Positions 29,310-40,423 of a stretch of 64,000 nucleotides of DNA are shown here, piece after piece (within the stretch, counting starts at the first letter, position 1; every line of letters starts with the position of its first letter). The notes under the pieces are model-generated. The model was not told the origin of the DNA. It saw nothing but the letters and a program-made list of their open reading frames with translations, and made no database searches. Both the position numbers and the translations under genes were made by a program. Source of the stretch: Cryomorphaceae bacterium (GTDB lineage Bacteria > Bacteroidota > Bacteroidia > Flavobacteriales > UBA7430); assembly GCA_019649675.1 (NCBI GenBank), contig BOWN01000001.1, forward strand, positions 124,001-188,000, given 5' to 3'.

Positions 29310-30285
29310 TTAGTGAGTTATGATAAGTTTTTGCACCTCTATTTCTTTTCCTTTCACATTCAATTTGTAAAAATAAATACCTGATTCAAAAGAACTTACA
29401 TTAATGTTTGATGAGCTTGTTAACACCTCTTTGTAAACTTGGCTACCAAGCATGTCGTACAAAACAAATTCGGTAGGAATATTACAATCTATAGACAAAA
29501 TATCTTTCACTGGATTTGGATATATGAGGAAGAATGAATAGTTTGATTATCAATATTCATGACTGCTGAAGAAGAAGTGTATTTTACATCTACACAGACA
29601 GAATCAGAAGGATTATTTTCAACTGAAAAACAATAATTAATTATCAAATCACTTTCCTCAGGCATTGTCATAACGTGTCCAGCAAAATCATCTACCGATG
29701 AATTAGCTGGAATATTAAATGCATTTGTAACATCTACTGAAGGTATATAACAGTTTAGTCCAACACACATCCAATTTTGTTCTGATACTTGATTAGGACT
29801 TCGAGATGCTATTACATTTAGAGAAACATTTGTTAAATTTCGAACTTCAAGATAAGCTACACATTCTGTTCCAGTAGCGGCATAATAGTAATCCTCTACT
29901 TCAACTGACAAAGATTGTGTTTCTATTTCCTCAACTGTAATTGAACCAACCATTCCCATTGAGCATGTCCGTACACAGAACAATCATAATTATAAGTACC
30001 AGCATTTTCAAAAGTTATGGATCCCATTTCACCAGCTCCTTGATCAGGAAGTGATGCAGATGCAATTTCATCTGGATTACCAAATGATTGTCCTGTTTGA
30101 GAGTTAATATCAAAATTAACATCGTGTATTCCACCTAAGCTAACCCATGATACAATATCTCCTTCTTGAATTGTTAATACATCAGGAGTATAAGTCATAC
30201 CTGGACCAACTTGAACTGTATGAGTTGTTTGGGCCAAATTGGTAAAGCCTGAAATTAAAAATAAGGAAAGTAAAAAATATTTCAT
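29310..30285 (-). CDS. Secreted cupredoxin-like protein with T9SS sorting domain, two frameshifts
   Basis: Predicted exported copper-binding protein. From ATG 30285 it has a signal peptide (SGFTNLAQ) and a plastocyanin/azurin-like domain with GDIVSWVSLGGIHDVNFD, then GTYNYDCSVYGHAQMGMVGSI. The His of GIHD, the Cys of DCSVYGHA, the His of YGHA and the following Met make a type-1 copper ligand set. A middle domain (29980-29507, another frame) precedes a C-terminal T9SS type A sorting domain (LYDMLGSQVYK, GIYFYKLN, KLIITH). Frame changes fall near 29960 and 29520. A terminator follows. An electron-transfer role outside the cell is inferred. Confidence 0.82.
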
Positions 30286-30411
30286 ATTTATCTTTTTGTG
30301 ATGATTAAACAAATAACATACCAAAATTAACAAAAAAAATTACTTGATAATATTCAACTTTTTTGTAATCTCTCTATCTCCAATAATTGTATTAAATATA
30401 AAAAACCTCTT

Positions 30412-30658
30412 TCTAAAGAATCAAGAGGTAATTCGAACGTATTTTGCCCTGCACTCAGTTTTTGATGAACTCAAAAATACTCTCTGCCCTAGCGGATTTA
30501 TAGCACAAGTTTCACCTCTTCTAACTTTGTTATTTTGGGAGCAATAGAGCCATTTGGAAGTTGCGCGGATGTTCGGAGAACTATAAAGAGTTAAAAAACA
30601 AAAGCCCAAAAATTTTTCATATGTTTTGTCTAATGTACTTAGGAAACAAAATTTTTAA
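30412..30658 (+). pseudogene. Coding-like remnant or structured element with two in-frame stops
   Basis: Between two leftward genes lies a patch visibly richer in GC than its AT-rich surroundings. In one plus frame it reads like protein: EVIRTYFALHSVFDELKNTL, then FWEQ, a TAG, SHLEVARMFGEL, a TAA, and RVKKQKPKNFSYVLSNVLRK. The stops at about 30545 and 30587 leave the frame unchanged. A hairpin TTTTTGA/TCAAAAA sits near 30460. I do not recognise it; it may be a decayed gene fragment, a repeat family member, or RNA. Confidence 0.3.
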
Positions 30659-30671
30659 TAGATCAAAAAAT

Positions 30672-30701
30672 AAAAAGGTTTCCTAAATAGGAAACCTTTT
30701 T
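30672..30701 (-). terminator. Hairpin terminator
   Basis: AAAAAGGTTTCCTA paired with TAGGAAACCTTTTT across a 2-base gap, giving a 14-bp perfect stem ending in A/T runs. It lies 19 bp after the stop of the secreted thioredoxin-like gene on the minus strand and could also stop rightward transcription. Confidence 0.85.
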
Positions 30702-30719
30702 CTTAAAGTTACACAAATA

Positions 30720-32212
30720 CTACTTCAAAATATTTAATTTCTCAGTTGTAATCTTATCATTAACAATTATATTTAAATAGTAAATTCCTACATTTAAGTT
30801 CTCTACTAAAAGAGGAACATTGTTCAGACCAGCAGTCATTTGATATTCTTTGGTGAATACTTTTTGACCTATAGTATTAACTAATTCTATGATTACTTGA
30901 TTTGACTCGATCAAGTTAAGTGATAAGGTAGTGTTATTAAAAGTTGGATTAGGATAAACTGAAATTGAATTCTCTAGAACTTCTTCAATTCCAACACCAT
31001 AAGTAACCTCAAAATGAGAAGTAAATCAGATCCCCAATTACCTGAAATAAATAATAATTCATTTCCATTACCATCCGTTACGACAATTGATCCATCTGCC
31101 CCTGCACCAGAACCAGAATAACCAGTTTGTCCATCACCAAAACTATCATAAGCGTTAAATGTGTAACATCCCTCGGATAACTCAGTAAAATGATTATGTG
31201 TCATGTCTGCATCAGGTCCACCTCCATTCCATTGATCAGCATTTCCATCTTGATATGATGATTGAAATACAACTGATCCATTTGAATTTCTGATATCCCA
31301 ACTTGTTTCGCCAGGGTAGTAATCTGCATTGAACTCTACGTGAATATATGCATGTGATTCAGTAGCAAACTCTATTTCAATGTCAATAATATCATCTGAG
31401 GACTCAAGATCTCCATCCATAACTAAGTTAAAAGATACATTCGAGGTATTCGCTGGTATTTCTGGTAAAGTAATTTGATCAGAATCGAAAGTAGAGAGTG
31501 AACCCGTCCAAGAATATGAATTAATAACATCACCAGCAATAATTGTTTGAATAGAACAAGAGGTCATTTCTTCAGTACCCATATTCATTATGGTTACAAT
31601 TGGTTCAATTTTTCCTCCACCACAAGAAACTAATTCAGAGTCATATGATTGCATCATAGCATTTAATCCTTCTACTGGTGCTGGACATGTATTAACAAAT
31701 ACTTCCTGAGCTAAAGACTCAACAGTCCAATATCCTGAACCGCCAGCAGGTCCTTGACCAATCTCTTGAACTCTTCTATCTGGACAAATCAAGTAAATCG
31801 TTGGATAAAATTCTAGCGAATATGTATCACCTATCTGATCGTCGTTTGCTAAGGGATAATGAATCACTGTTGTCCAATCTCCTAAGGCACTCGAAGTAAG
31901 TTCAGAAATAGATGTACTTGGATCGGATTCGATTGCCATTGTAAAAGCAGAATTATTTCCATTTGCACCATAAAGTTCATCGAATTGATCGAAGACACCG
32001 GTCTCTGCAAATGTCCAGCAAGGACCACACCAGGTAGCAAACAAATCTAATAGAACTGGCTTACCCTGATCAAGTATATCATACAAATTGTGAGTATTTC
32101 CATCAAGATCAGTAATTGTAAAATCTGGAGCTGTTGAACCTGGTTCTAGCTGAGCAAACAAAAAATTTGATGCTAGAAAAGTAATTAATAATGTGTAAAA
32201 TAGTTTTTTCAT
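30720..32212 (-). CDS. Secreted TlpA/thioredoxin-like protein with T9SS sorting domain, one frameshift
   Basis: Exported thiol-redox protein of about 495 residues. From ATG 32212 the signal peptide ends near FLFAQ. The thioredoxin-like domain has PDFTITDLDGN and the CxxC active site in FATWCGPCW near residue 70. A beta-sandwich-type region follows, including a segment with GDGQTGYSGSGAGADG. The frame changes near 30990 and continues as a T9SS type A domain (SVYPNPTFNNTTLSL, NTIGQKVF, GIYYLNI). It is 72 bp downstream of sprA and in the same direction, and is likely exported by the system SprA belongs to. Confidence 0.85.
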
Positions 32213-32284
32213 ATCAATAAGATAAATTGGGATTAAATTAAAATTTCTCAAATATAAGTGTTTTATTTCTAAAATTATAACCAA

Positions 32285-35200
32285 CTAATTTCCAAAAGAA
32301 AACCGGAGTTTTATACCAAAACTGCTATTTGCAGTATCGAAAGAATTGGCCACTTCATACTTCTTTACCATGCGATCGTAAAACAACTGAATATTTATAC
32401 GTTCACTTAAGACATAATCTGCAGAAGTTTTTATAGAAACGTCTGTACTTCCACTTACTGGTTGGTGCGTATTTTCTTCTAGACTTCTTATTGCGGAAGC
32501 TGTTTTACGAATGGATAGATCCAAATTTAAATCGAGATTTGAAGAAAAAGTTTTACTTCCATTTGGAGTAGACATGGTCACTTCAAAATCATTTATTCGA
32601 TAACCTACACCAACTGTTAAACTTTTACCAGCTTGTTCCTGAACTTGGTTATTATTAAGACTCAATGAAACCTGTCGATCTTTAGAAATCTCAAAACGAG
32701 TAGTAAGACTATTATTCATGGTCATATCAAACCTAATAAGTGGACTAAATTGCTCCGAAATGTTTACAGTTTGAATTTGAAACTCTGTCAAGAAGTCACC
32801 ACTTACATCAAAGTTATCAGGATTATTCTCTATTGTTCCAGTAAATGGTGATTCTAAATCATTAAAAAACAAATTGGTTTGATATGAGCTTATTGAATAT
32901 GTAGAAGTATAACCATGAGATACCGAAACCGTTTTAAAGTGCTTTTTTACCCAAGGAATAGATGTTAACCCATCGTATTTAACATTCCAGTTTGGTAAAG
33001 GGATTTTTGGAAATCTATCTAAACTTTGAGACGAGACATCAGTTCCAGAATATGCTGCCATAAATGCAGGAATTAAGACTTCTTGTGAGTTCGGACCAAA
33101 CCCTACTGGATAATTGTCTGATGGACTGTAGGGTACACTATATGAAATTGCAACACGCTTAGCCATTTCAGACCTCATATTTCTGAAATCATCAAATGTT
33201 TGAGAAGAGTTAATCTCCATTGGCCTAAAGGCAGTTCTTATGGCGAGGAAAGACATGTTAAAACTTCCAGTTCGATTTTCATTTAACAACTCAAAAATTG
33301 GGATATCAGCACCACCATTGTTTTTAAATAAAGATGAGGTATTTGTGGTTTCACTCCTTTGAGCTGTAATTTGAATACGGAGTTTTTTAATTGGCTCAAC
33401 AGTAGACCTTATATTCAATCGTGATGTGTATTGTTGAGTAAAAGGTTGGTTCAAGAGTGTGTCAGATGTAATCCAACCATTTGAAGCAAAACGATTTAAA
33501 TCTGACTCTTTTGGCTGTTCTCCCAGAAGATATCTCCATCCTGGGGCAGAGTTTGGACTAAATCTTTGTGCCATACCAAAAAACTCTGAAGTAGGTTTGA
33601 ATCCTGGCAACATTGAACCATTTGTTTCATCGTAACTCATATTAACATTTTTCACTGAAAATGCAATACGTGCAAAATTAGAAAAAAGACTTACGATATG
33701 ATCTAAGGTGTTTTTTTCTTCCTCTTCCTCCTCATCATCATCTGAATCTTCATTCTCTAAACTCTTATTTTTGCTCCTAGAATCTTTAGCAACACTTCGC
33801 GAGTCTGATCGACCATTTTTAGAACCACCTCTGCTGTTACTCTGATTCGAATTTAAACTCTTTATAAAAGGCACTTTATTGTATAAAGTATTCATATTGA
33901 GTTGAGCATTAATACGCTTTTTATTAGTATTCTGAATGACATTACCCAAATTTATAGAGTCATTCACCAACGCCATTGATCCAGCGTTCCAATCATAAGT
34001 ACCACTATAATTTAATGTTAAACTCACCCAATCTGTAAGCGGAAACTTATTAATCGGAACCGTATATCTAACGTCGTATTGGTGGTGATACATGGTTGGT
34101 CGCCCGAATGTTAAAATACTATCGCGGAGGGCATCTCGCTCAGCCTGTGTATCAATTTTACCCTCTGGCTCGTCAATGATGGATCGAGTATTAGAAGAAA
34201 AATTTAATTTCACACTTCGAGCCAAATCATATTTAATATTAAAATTTTGAGTAAGATTGAATAGCTTATTAAACATTGTATCTGGTTCAACAATGTTAAG
34301 TGGAACTGTTGCATTTAAACTCGCAATATTCCTCATTTTCATTTCTGAATATGACTTATTGAAATCGGTACGATACGATATTGTTTTAGGAAGTAAGTAA
34401 AAGTTAAAATCTTTTATTAGGCGTAAACTTTTAGATTTCTTTAAAAACTTAATTTTACTAAATGGTTTGTAATTTTTAGGACTATTATTATAATTGTATC
34501 CAATACCACCACTATTCTCTCTCATTAAACTAAAATCAGTGTTAATGTTACGATTAAAAACTTCATTGTAAGAATATGTTAAACTAATATTCTCAATATC
34601 ATATAATCTACTTTTAGAACCTGCTCTACTCCCTTTACCACCTCGATTGCTTTTAGCATTTCGACCAGCTTTTCCATCTTTGGTATTATTTTTACCTTTC
34701 CCTGTGCTTCTTTCTTTTCTTACATTTGTAAAATTGATTGACCGACGTAGAGTGTAATTTTGTACAACATTACGTAAAGTATCTTTAGCTCCTTCACTCA
34801 TCGATTCATCAGCAAGTGCTGCTTGTAATTCTACATCCGGATCTAAAGGATTAAACTGAGGTGTTAAAATAGTTTCAGAAATACCAATAAAAACAGGAAT
34901 CTTTACGTTAGCATTTTCAGGAAACAACTTTCCTAGTTCTACGTTTGAAGTTAGGTTGTATTGACGTATTTGTTCTTTGCTTCGTTCGGTAACACTTTGT
35001 TCAAGACTACCAAAACCAACAGTACTCATATTTCCTGCAAGAGTCAAATTTCCAAAATCGGCAAAACGTGTTTTAACCTGTCCTTTGGCAGCATAACCTC
35101 CACGTTCGTCAAAATCGGTTAAACGAAGCTCATTGACCCATAACTCAGCACACTTAGGCAATTCATCATCTACAGGATTAAAAGCAGAATCTAATTCTGG

Positions 35201-38200
35201 GTTTCGAGCGCCTAGCATAATGGTTCGGACATTACCCAAATTTGGGTTACCCATGATTGTAATTCTTATTTCTTCACCAGGAGGATAATAATAATATGGC
35301 TCTGTAAAACTTACGTTTACATTACCACTTCTTATTTCATTATTTCTTGCAGCTTTGGCGGCTTTTAAAATATCAAAATCAATTTCTACTTGATTTTCTT
35401 CAGGCCAAACTTCATCTCTCGCAGATGCACCCCAAGGGGTTACCTTTAAAGGAATTTCATATTCATAATAATTTAGATTATAATCAGTTCCCAATCGAAT
35501 AAACATACTTAAATCATTATCTGCTAATGGGTATGCAATATTAGTTTCTTCAGCATGAGCAAAAAACTTAATCTTATGTAAGTTCTCATATCCATGGTTA
35601 CATTCTTAAATGCACCCCGAGCATCACCATCTTGTAAATCACATAATCTAAAACTAATAGATTGCTCATTTTGTTGATTTAGATCCGATGAACCTTGAAT
35701 TCGTTCTCTCTCAATCCCTGGCGGTAAAACATAATTAATAGGTTCACGACGGCCATTCTCCTCAAGATTTACACAACTGAAATATCAAACATTGTCTCCT
35801 CATTTTCAATTGGCAAATCATTATCAACTAGACTATTTAGATATTTACGCCATTCACCGCGAACCATATCAAAGGAAGCAAATCTTAAAACACAGGTTCC
35901 TGAAAGCCTCTCAAATACATTCGCATAAATCTAATTGATCTAAAATCAGGAATACTACCTATTTTTTTGTCAAAACTACGAACAGGAACTTTAAACTGTA
36001 TCCATCTTGTATCGCTATTTGGACCTGCATTTTCAATAATTGATGTGATATAATTCTCTCCCACTTGATCCAAATCTTGGGGACGCATACTAATATTATA
36101 TTGAAAATAAGATTCTGCTTCGCTTAATGTAAAATCATTATTAATATCTTCAATATCTGGAAGTTGAGTGTATGAAGATATTGCTTCATCACCTGTTGGT
36201 GAATTTCCTTCTAAACCATTGTATTTTTTATAACGCTCTAGAATTCCTTTCTGTTGTGCGTCATAATCATCACCATAAAAAAAGTGATAGTTATCTGCAG
36301 CAGGGTCATCATTTGCATTTAAATATGCATCAGAAGTAAGACCGTATTCATTCTGAATCCTATCTAGATAAGATACAATTTCACCAGCTTCAGTTGCAAT
36401 AAATTCTCGTTCCATTTCATCATTCATACCATCAATACCAACATCTTGAAGAGATCTTGCATCAGCGCCACTATTAAATGCTGCAACCAATGCCTGAACA
36501 GAAGGAACTCTACCCCAAGCAGTAGTATCAATATTTTCTTCACTCCCATCTATTGGCAATCCATTTTCATAACTTTTTCTAGAATCTTTAAGTATATCCT
36601 CAGAAACATTTCCTAAATTAATATAAAAATCACCACCGGCAGATATGGTATTCTCAAGGAATGGATCCATCATCCAAAATTCTAAAAATTCAATATTTGC
36701 CGATTCAAAATCATTAGTTTGAATTTGTCTGAATACTCCTCCCCATCGTGATTCAGGATCAATTAATTCTCCATCCGAATTTATTCCTGACGAAGTTCCT
36801 GGAATACCTTCCACATCAAAATTATAAGGTCCTCTTTCCTCAGGGTAAAATGCCAAATCAAAAGTTCTTAGACGCAAAGGTTGCCCATGAGGAATATCTT
36901 TATCAGGAAAAATTTCATTTATAGAAATTTCACGCACATACGGAGCCTCTCTATCTTCATCACTCAGATGTGAAGGCGAATAGGCAGTTTTTCTTTGTAA
37001 ATCTGAATTAATTGTATACCAAGATAACAAAGCACGATTGTAACCATAACTTAAATTATTAGTCTCGAATGCTTCGGGAAATAAGTCTGGATCTTGAGGA
37101 GTACTTGCTAAACTCCAGGATTGAGAATTTCTAATATCAATGGGCGATTGACTGTTCTCAAAATCATCTATGTAGGCAGTTCCTGTTTCATCAACATTTA
37201 TAGTTTTTGGATGTCCAGGAATAAACTGTGCAAATTCTCCTGTTAGAATTATATTTGACTTCTCTTTAGTTTGTATCAATGGAAGTTTATCTATAATTTT
37301 AGTAATGATAGGTGCTTCGGTTTTATATGAACCATTTATACCCCAAATCGTATTTGAAATCGGTTCATCCCCCATATTAATTTTAGGTGTTTGACTATTT
37401 TCGGAAAGATTCAAAATGGTTGCACCAAGAATTAAATCATCATTAAATTTATAATCAGCATGCAAACCTAAATAACGTTTGGTCATCCATGTGTAACCAG
37501 AATTATTTTCAAGCGAAACATCAATTTGTTGTCCTGAACTTAAAATTCCTTCATCAATAATTTTAACTCTTCCTAAATTATAATCTACCGTATAATGAAC
37601 ATTTTCTTCTAAAGGTGTTCCACCCATAGAAACTGTTACAGAACCTTGAGGGATAGACATTGCGTTTAGTGGAATATCAGCACCGGAAGAAGATTTATAT
37701 TGTCCTCTTAATATAAATTTATTAAGCTCAGCTACTTGGGAAGCTGCAGTTTTGGTTGAATCATAAAGTGCATCAAAGACATATTGATCTGCAAGATCAT
37801 TGTTAAGACCTGCCTCATTGAATTTTGTTCTTAAATAATCGCCAAATGGCTCTCTAGAAGGTAAATAAACACGACCATTAGAAGTTTTAATAGTTAGGTT
37901 TGGTATAAAATCAAAAACACCATTCGCACCAGGATCTAAATTTTGATTTAAATTGTCCAAATTCAAAGTTTGTATAAGCAACTCTCCACTTAATCCTTCT
38001 TCAGGTATAAATGGTAAAGGTGTCCCAGAATCATCATCTTGATAAAGAATCTGTAAGTCAAAATCTTCTTTATTTACTTGATAAGCTCCCAGAGCATAGA
38101 CATTTTTCATTAATAGTCGCCACATCGGTAAATTAATATCAACAGTAGTACTCTTAAGTAATTTTAGAATCAGAGCATCTGGAGAAGCAACATCTGTTGA

Positions 38201-39564
38201 TAGTTCACCAACCTGATATGGAATCCCATTTATTGTATATTGAAATGAAACTGCTAATACTTCATCTGAATTTAAAGCTTGATTTAAAGAAATAAATCCA
38301 AGTCTCGAATCAAAACTATATTCTGAACTGGATAATTTTTTTGCATTTTCAATTTTCTCATAATCAACCGCTTGTTCATATCCTGTACCATTTAACTGAC
38401 TAGTGATTTGACTCACAGATCTAATATTTGGAAAGTCTGTAACTAATATTTCGGGACCCAAACTATTATTTCTGTTATCAGGATAAGGTGTATTTAAAGA
38501 ACCTGCATAGACATTGGTTGTATTGTGTACATTACTTAGTTGTTCACCTAAATCTTGGAATGCCAAAACATTTCTAACATTTTGTGTAACACCAGATCTA
38601 TTAGTTACCCAAACCTCTAAATTGGTAATTATTATATTAGAATTGATAATTGGCATATTAGACAATGCCATATCGTAATTATCATAAAAATACTGTGCTA
38701 AAAAATAGTGCTTATTGGCTTCATAATCATCCGCATATATTTCGAAATTTGTAGTTTGAGCACCACCATCCACACGAATTGTACTTGTTTCAGATTTTTG
38801 TTCTGAAAAGACCGTTGTCAATGTAGCTCTTCCAAATTGAAGTTGCATTTTAATTCCAAATAAACTTTGCGTACCAGCAATTAACGAACCACTCAGAGGA
38901 AGACTCACATTACCGAGCTCAATTTTTTGAGAATCTCATCCTCGTCACCGGTATACTCAAGCTTCATTTGATTTTCAAAATCAAACTGACTCTCAGTATC
39001 ATAGTTGGTTCTTAAAGCCAACTTAGTTCCAATCTTACCAATCACATTCATCTGGATACTTTGATTAAAATTAAAAGTTCCATTACTCTGTTGATTCTGT
39101 GTTAAATTTGGATTCTTAGTTTTATCAATATTCCCAGCAAATGTTAGCTCTGCAGCACCCTGTGGACGAATATCAACTGTATTACCTCCAAAAATTCTAC
39201 TGAATGATTCACCTCCTATTTGTCTTTTTGGATTTGACCCATCTAAACCTTCACCAAATAAATTTGCTTGAACTTTTTGTCGCCAATAATTTTTAATTTG
39301 CTGATTAAACAACCACTGTTTATAAGCAGACTCACTCATAAAAGTTGGGCGTTCTAGATTAAGACTTCCAATAGACTTCTGAAAAGTAAAACTTCCGCTC
39401 TCAGTGCTATATTCAACCGATTCGTTAAAATTTTCTGGATCACTAAATAGCATTTGCGGATAAGGTAATCCCACACTATCATTTTGAGCCTTCACAGAAC
39501 TTGTGCAAAGGAATAAAACAAAACAAATTAAAAATATATTTATTGAGGCTCTACTGGGCTTCAC
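32285..39564 (-). CDS. sprA: T9SS outer-membrane translocon SprA, at least three frameshifts
   Basis: Giant outer-membrane barrel (Sov in Porphyromonas), the translocation pore of the type IX secretion system, needed for gliding and cargo export in Bacteroidota. A signal peptide (SVKAQ) starts the protein at 39564; pieces at 39564-38905, 38908-35885 and 35506-32285 plus a 35.5-35.9 kb segment in other frames add up to about 2,427 codons, the family size. Sequence marks include FGGNTVDIRPQGAAELTFAG and KPKTINVDETGTAYIDDFEN (HPKTINVDE). The last third has two low-complexity charged inserts (see findings). Start is immediately after ruvA (stop and start share 39564). Confidence 0.93.
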
Positions 39565-40146
39565 TACATCTGCTTTAACGCTTTTTTAACCAGCTCCTCA
39601 ACTTCCATATCTGGCGTTTCATCCAAAAGTTTATCTACCATTTTGTGAACCGCTTTCATTGGGAAGCCAAGAACTTCTAGTGCATATAACGCTTCTTCTC
39701 TATTTCTATTGCCAGATTTAAGAGTAATTTCAATATTATCAAATGCTTTTAGCATTTTATCTTTCAAGTCAAGAATAATTCTTTGAGGCAGTTTTGGCTC
39801 CAATTCCTTTGATAGAGGTTATTAGTGTAATATTTTCACTCACGATAGCATCTCTAATTTCTTCTGGCAACATAGACGACAATATAACTCTTGCAGTTGA
39901 AGCCCCTACGCCTGAAACAGATATTAATAATCTAAATATTTGACGCTCCAATTTATTGTGAAAACCAAATAGAGTGTGAGAATCTTCCTTGATAACAAGG
40001 TGTGAATATAACTTACATGACTCCGATTCTCCTATCTTAGAATAGGTGTTTAAAGATATGTTAAGCAAATAACCTACACCATTACATTCAATTATAACGT
40101 ATGCTGGATTGAGCTCAACTAGTTTTCCTTGAATATGAGTAATCAT
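39564..40146 (-). CDS. ruvA: Holliday junction DNA helicase subunit RuvA, one frameshift
   Basis: Tetrameric Holliday-junction-binding protein that loads the RuvB motor. The OB domain starts MITHIQGKLVELNPAYVII; helix-hairpin-helix motifs are LISVSGVGASTARVILS and ITSIKGIGAKTA. After a frame change near 39785 the protein continues AQRIILDLKDKM to the C-terminal RuvB-binding domain (REEALYALEVLGF) and stops at 39564. About 194 residues. Gene pair ruvA-sprA in this orientation is common in Bacteroidota. Confidence 0.93.
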
Positions 40147-40423
40147 ATTTTAACAATTTTATAACCTGCTGCTATACAACATTAATTTAGCTATTCTCAA
40201 GTATTCTTTTTAGAAGCACAAACATACAAAACGAAAACCGCAGAACAGATTCAAAAATAAAAATGTACCATACAAACAGAATTTTATATTTAAAAATAGA
40301 AAATTTAAAAAGAACTTATTTCAAATTAAAAGTGATTAAGATTGACAAAAATTACTCTTTTTACTAAATAAAATCAATTTTAATTTACTTTTGCAAGTTC
40401 GATAATAACACTTTATTTTGAGA
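40147..40423. other. Divergent intergenic region of ruvA-sprA and ppc
   Basis: 277 bp of very AT-rich DNA between divergent genes. Reading leftward, TATGTTTG at 40226-40219 matches the -7 consensus TAnnTTTG about 73 bases before ruvA; the TTG expected upstream is not at the right spacing. Reading rightward, TACTTTTG at 40386-40393 precedes the ppc ATG by 30 bases. Both are candidate promoters only. No other structure is seen. Confidence 0.4.

Noticed and set aside
30421-30609. 62-codon minus-strand frame in the GC-enriched patch
   Set aside because: The plus frame reads more like protein; the minus frame has no recognisable features and no start context.
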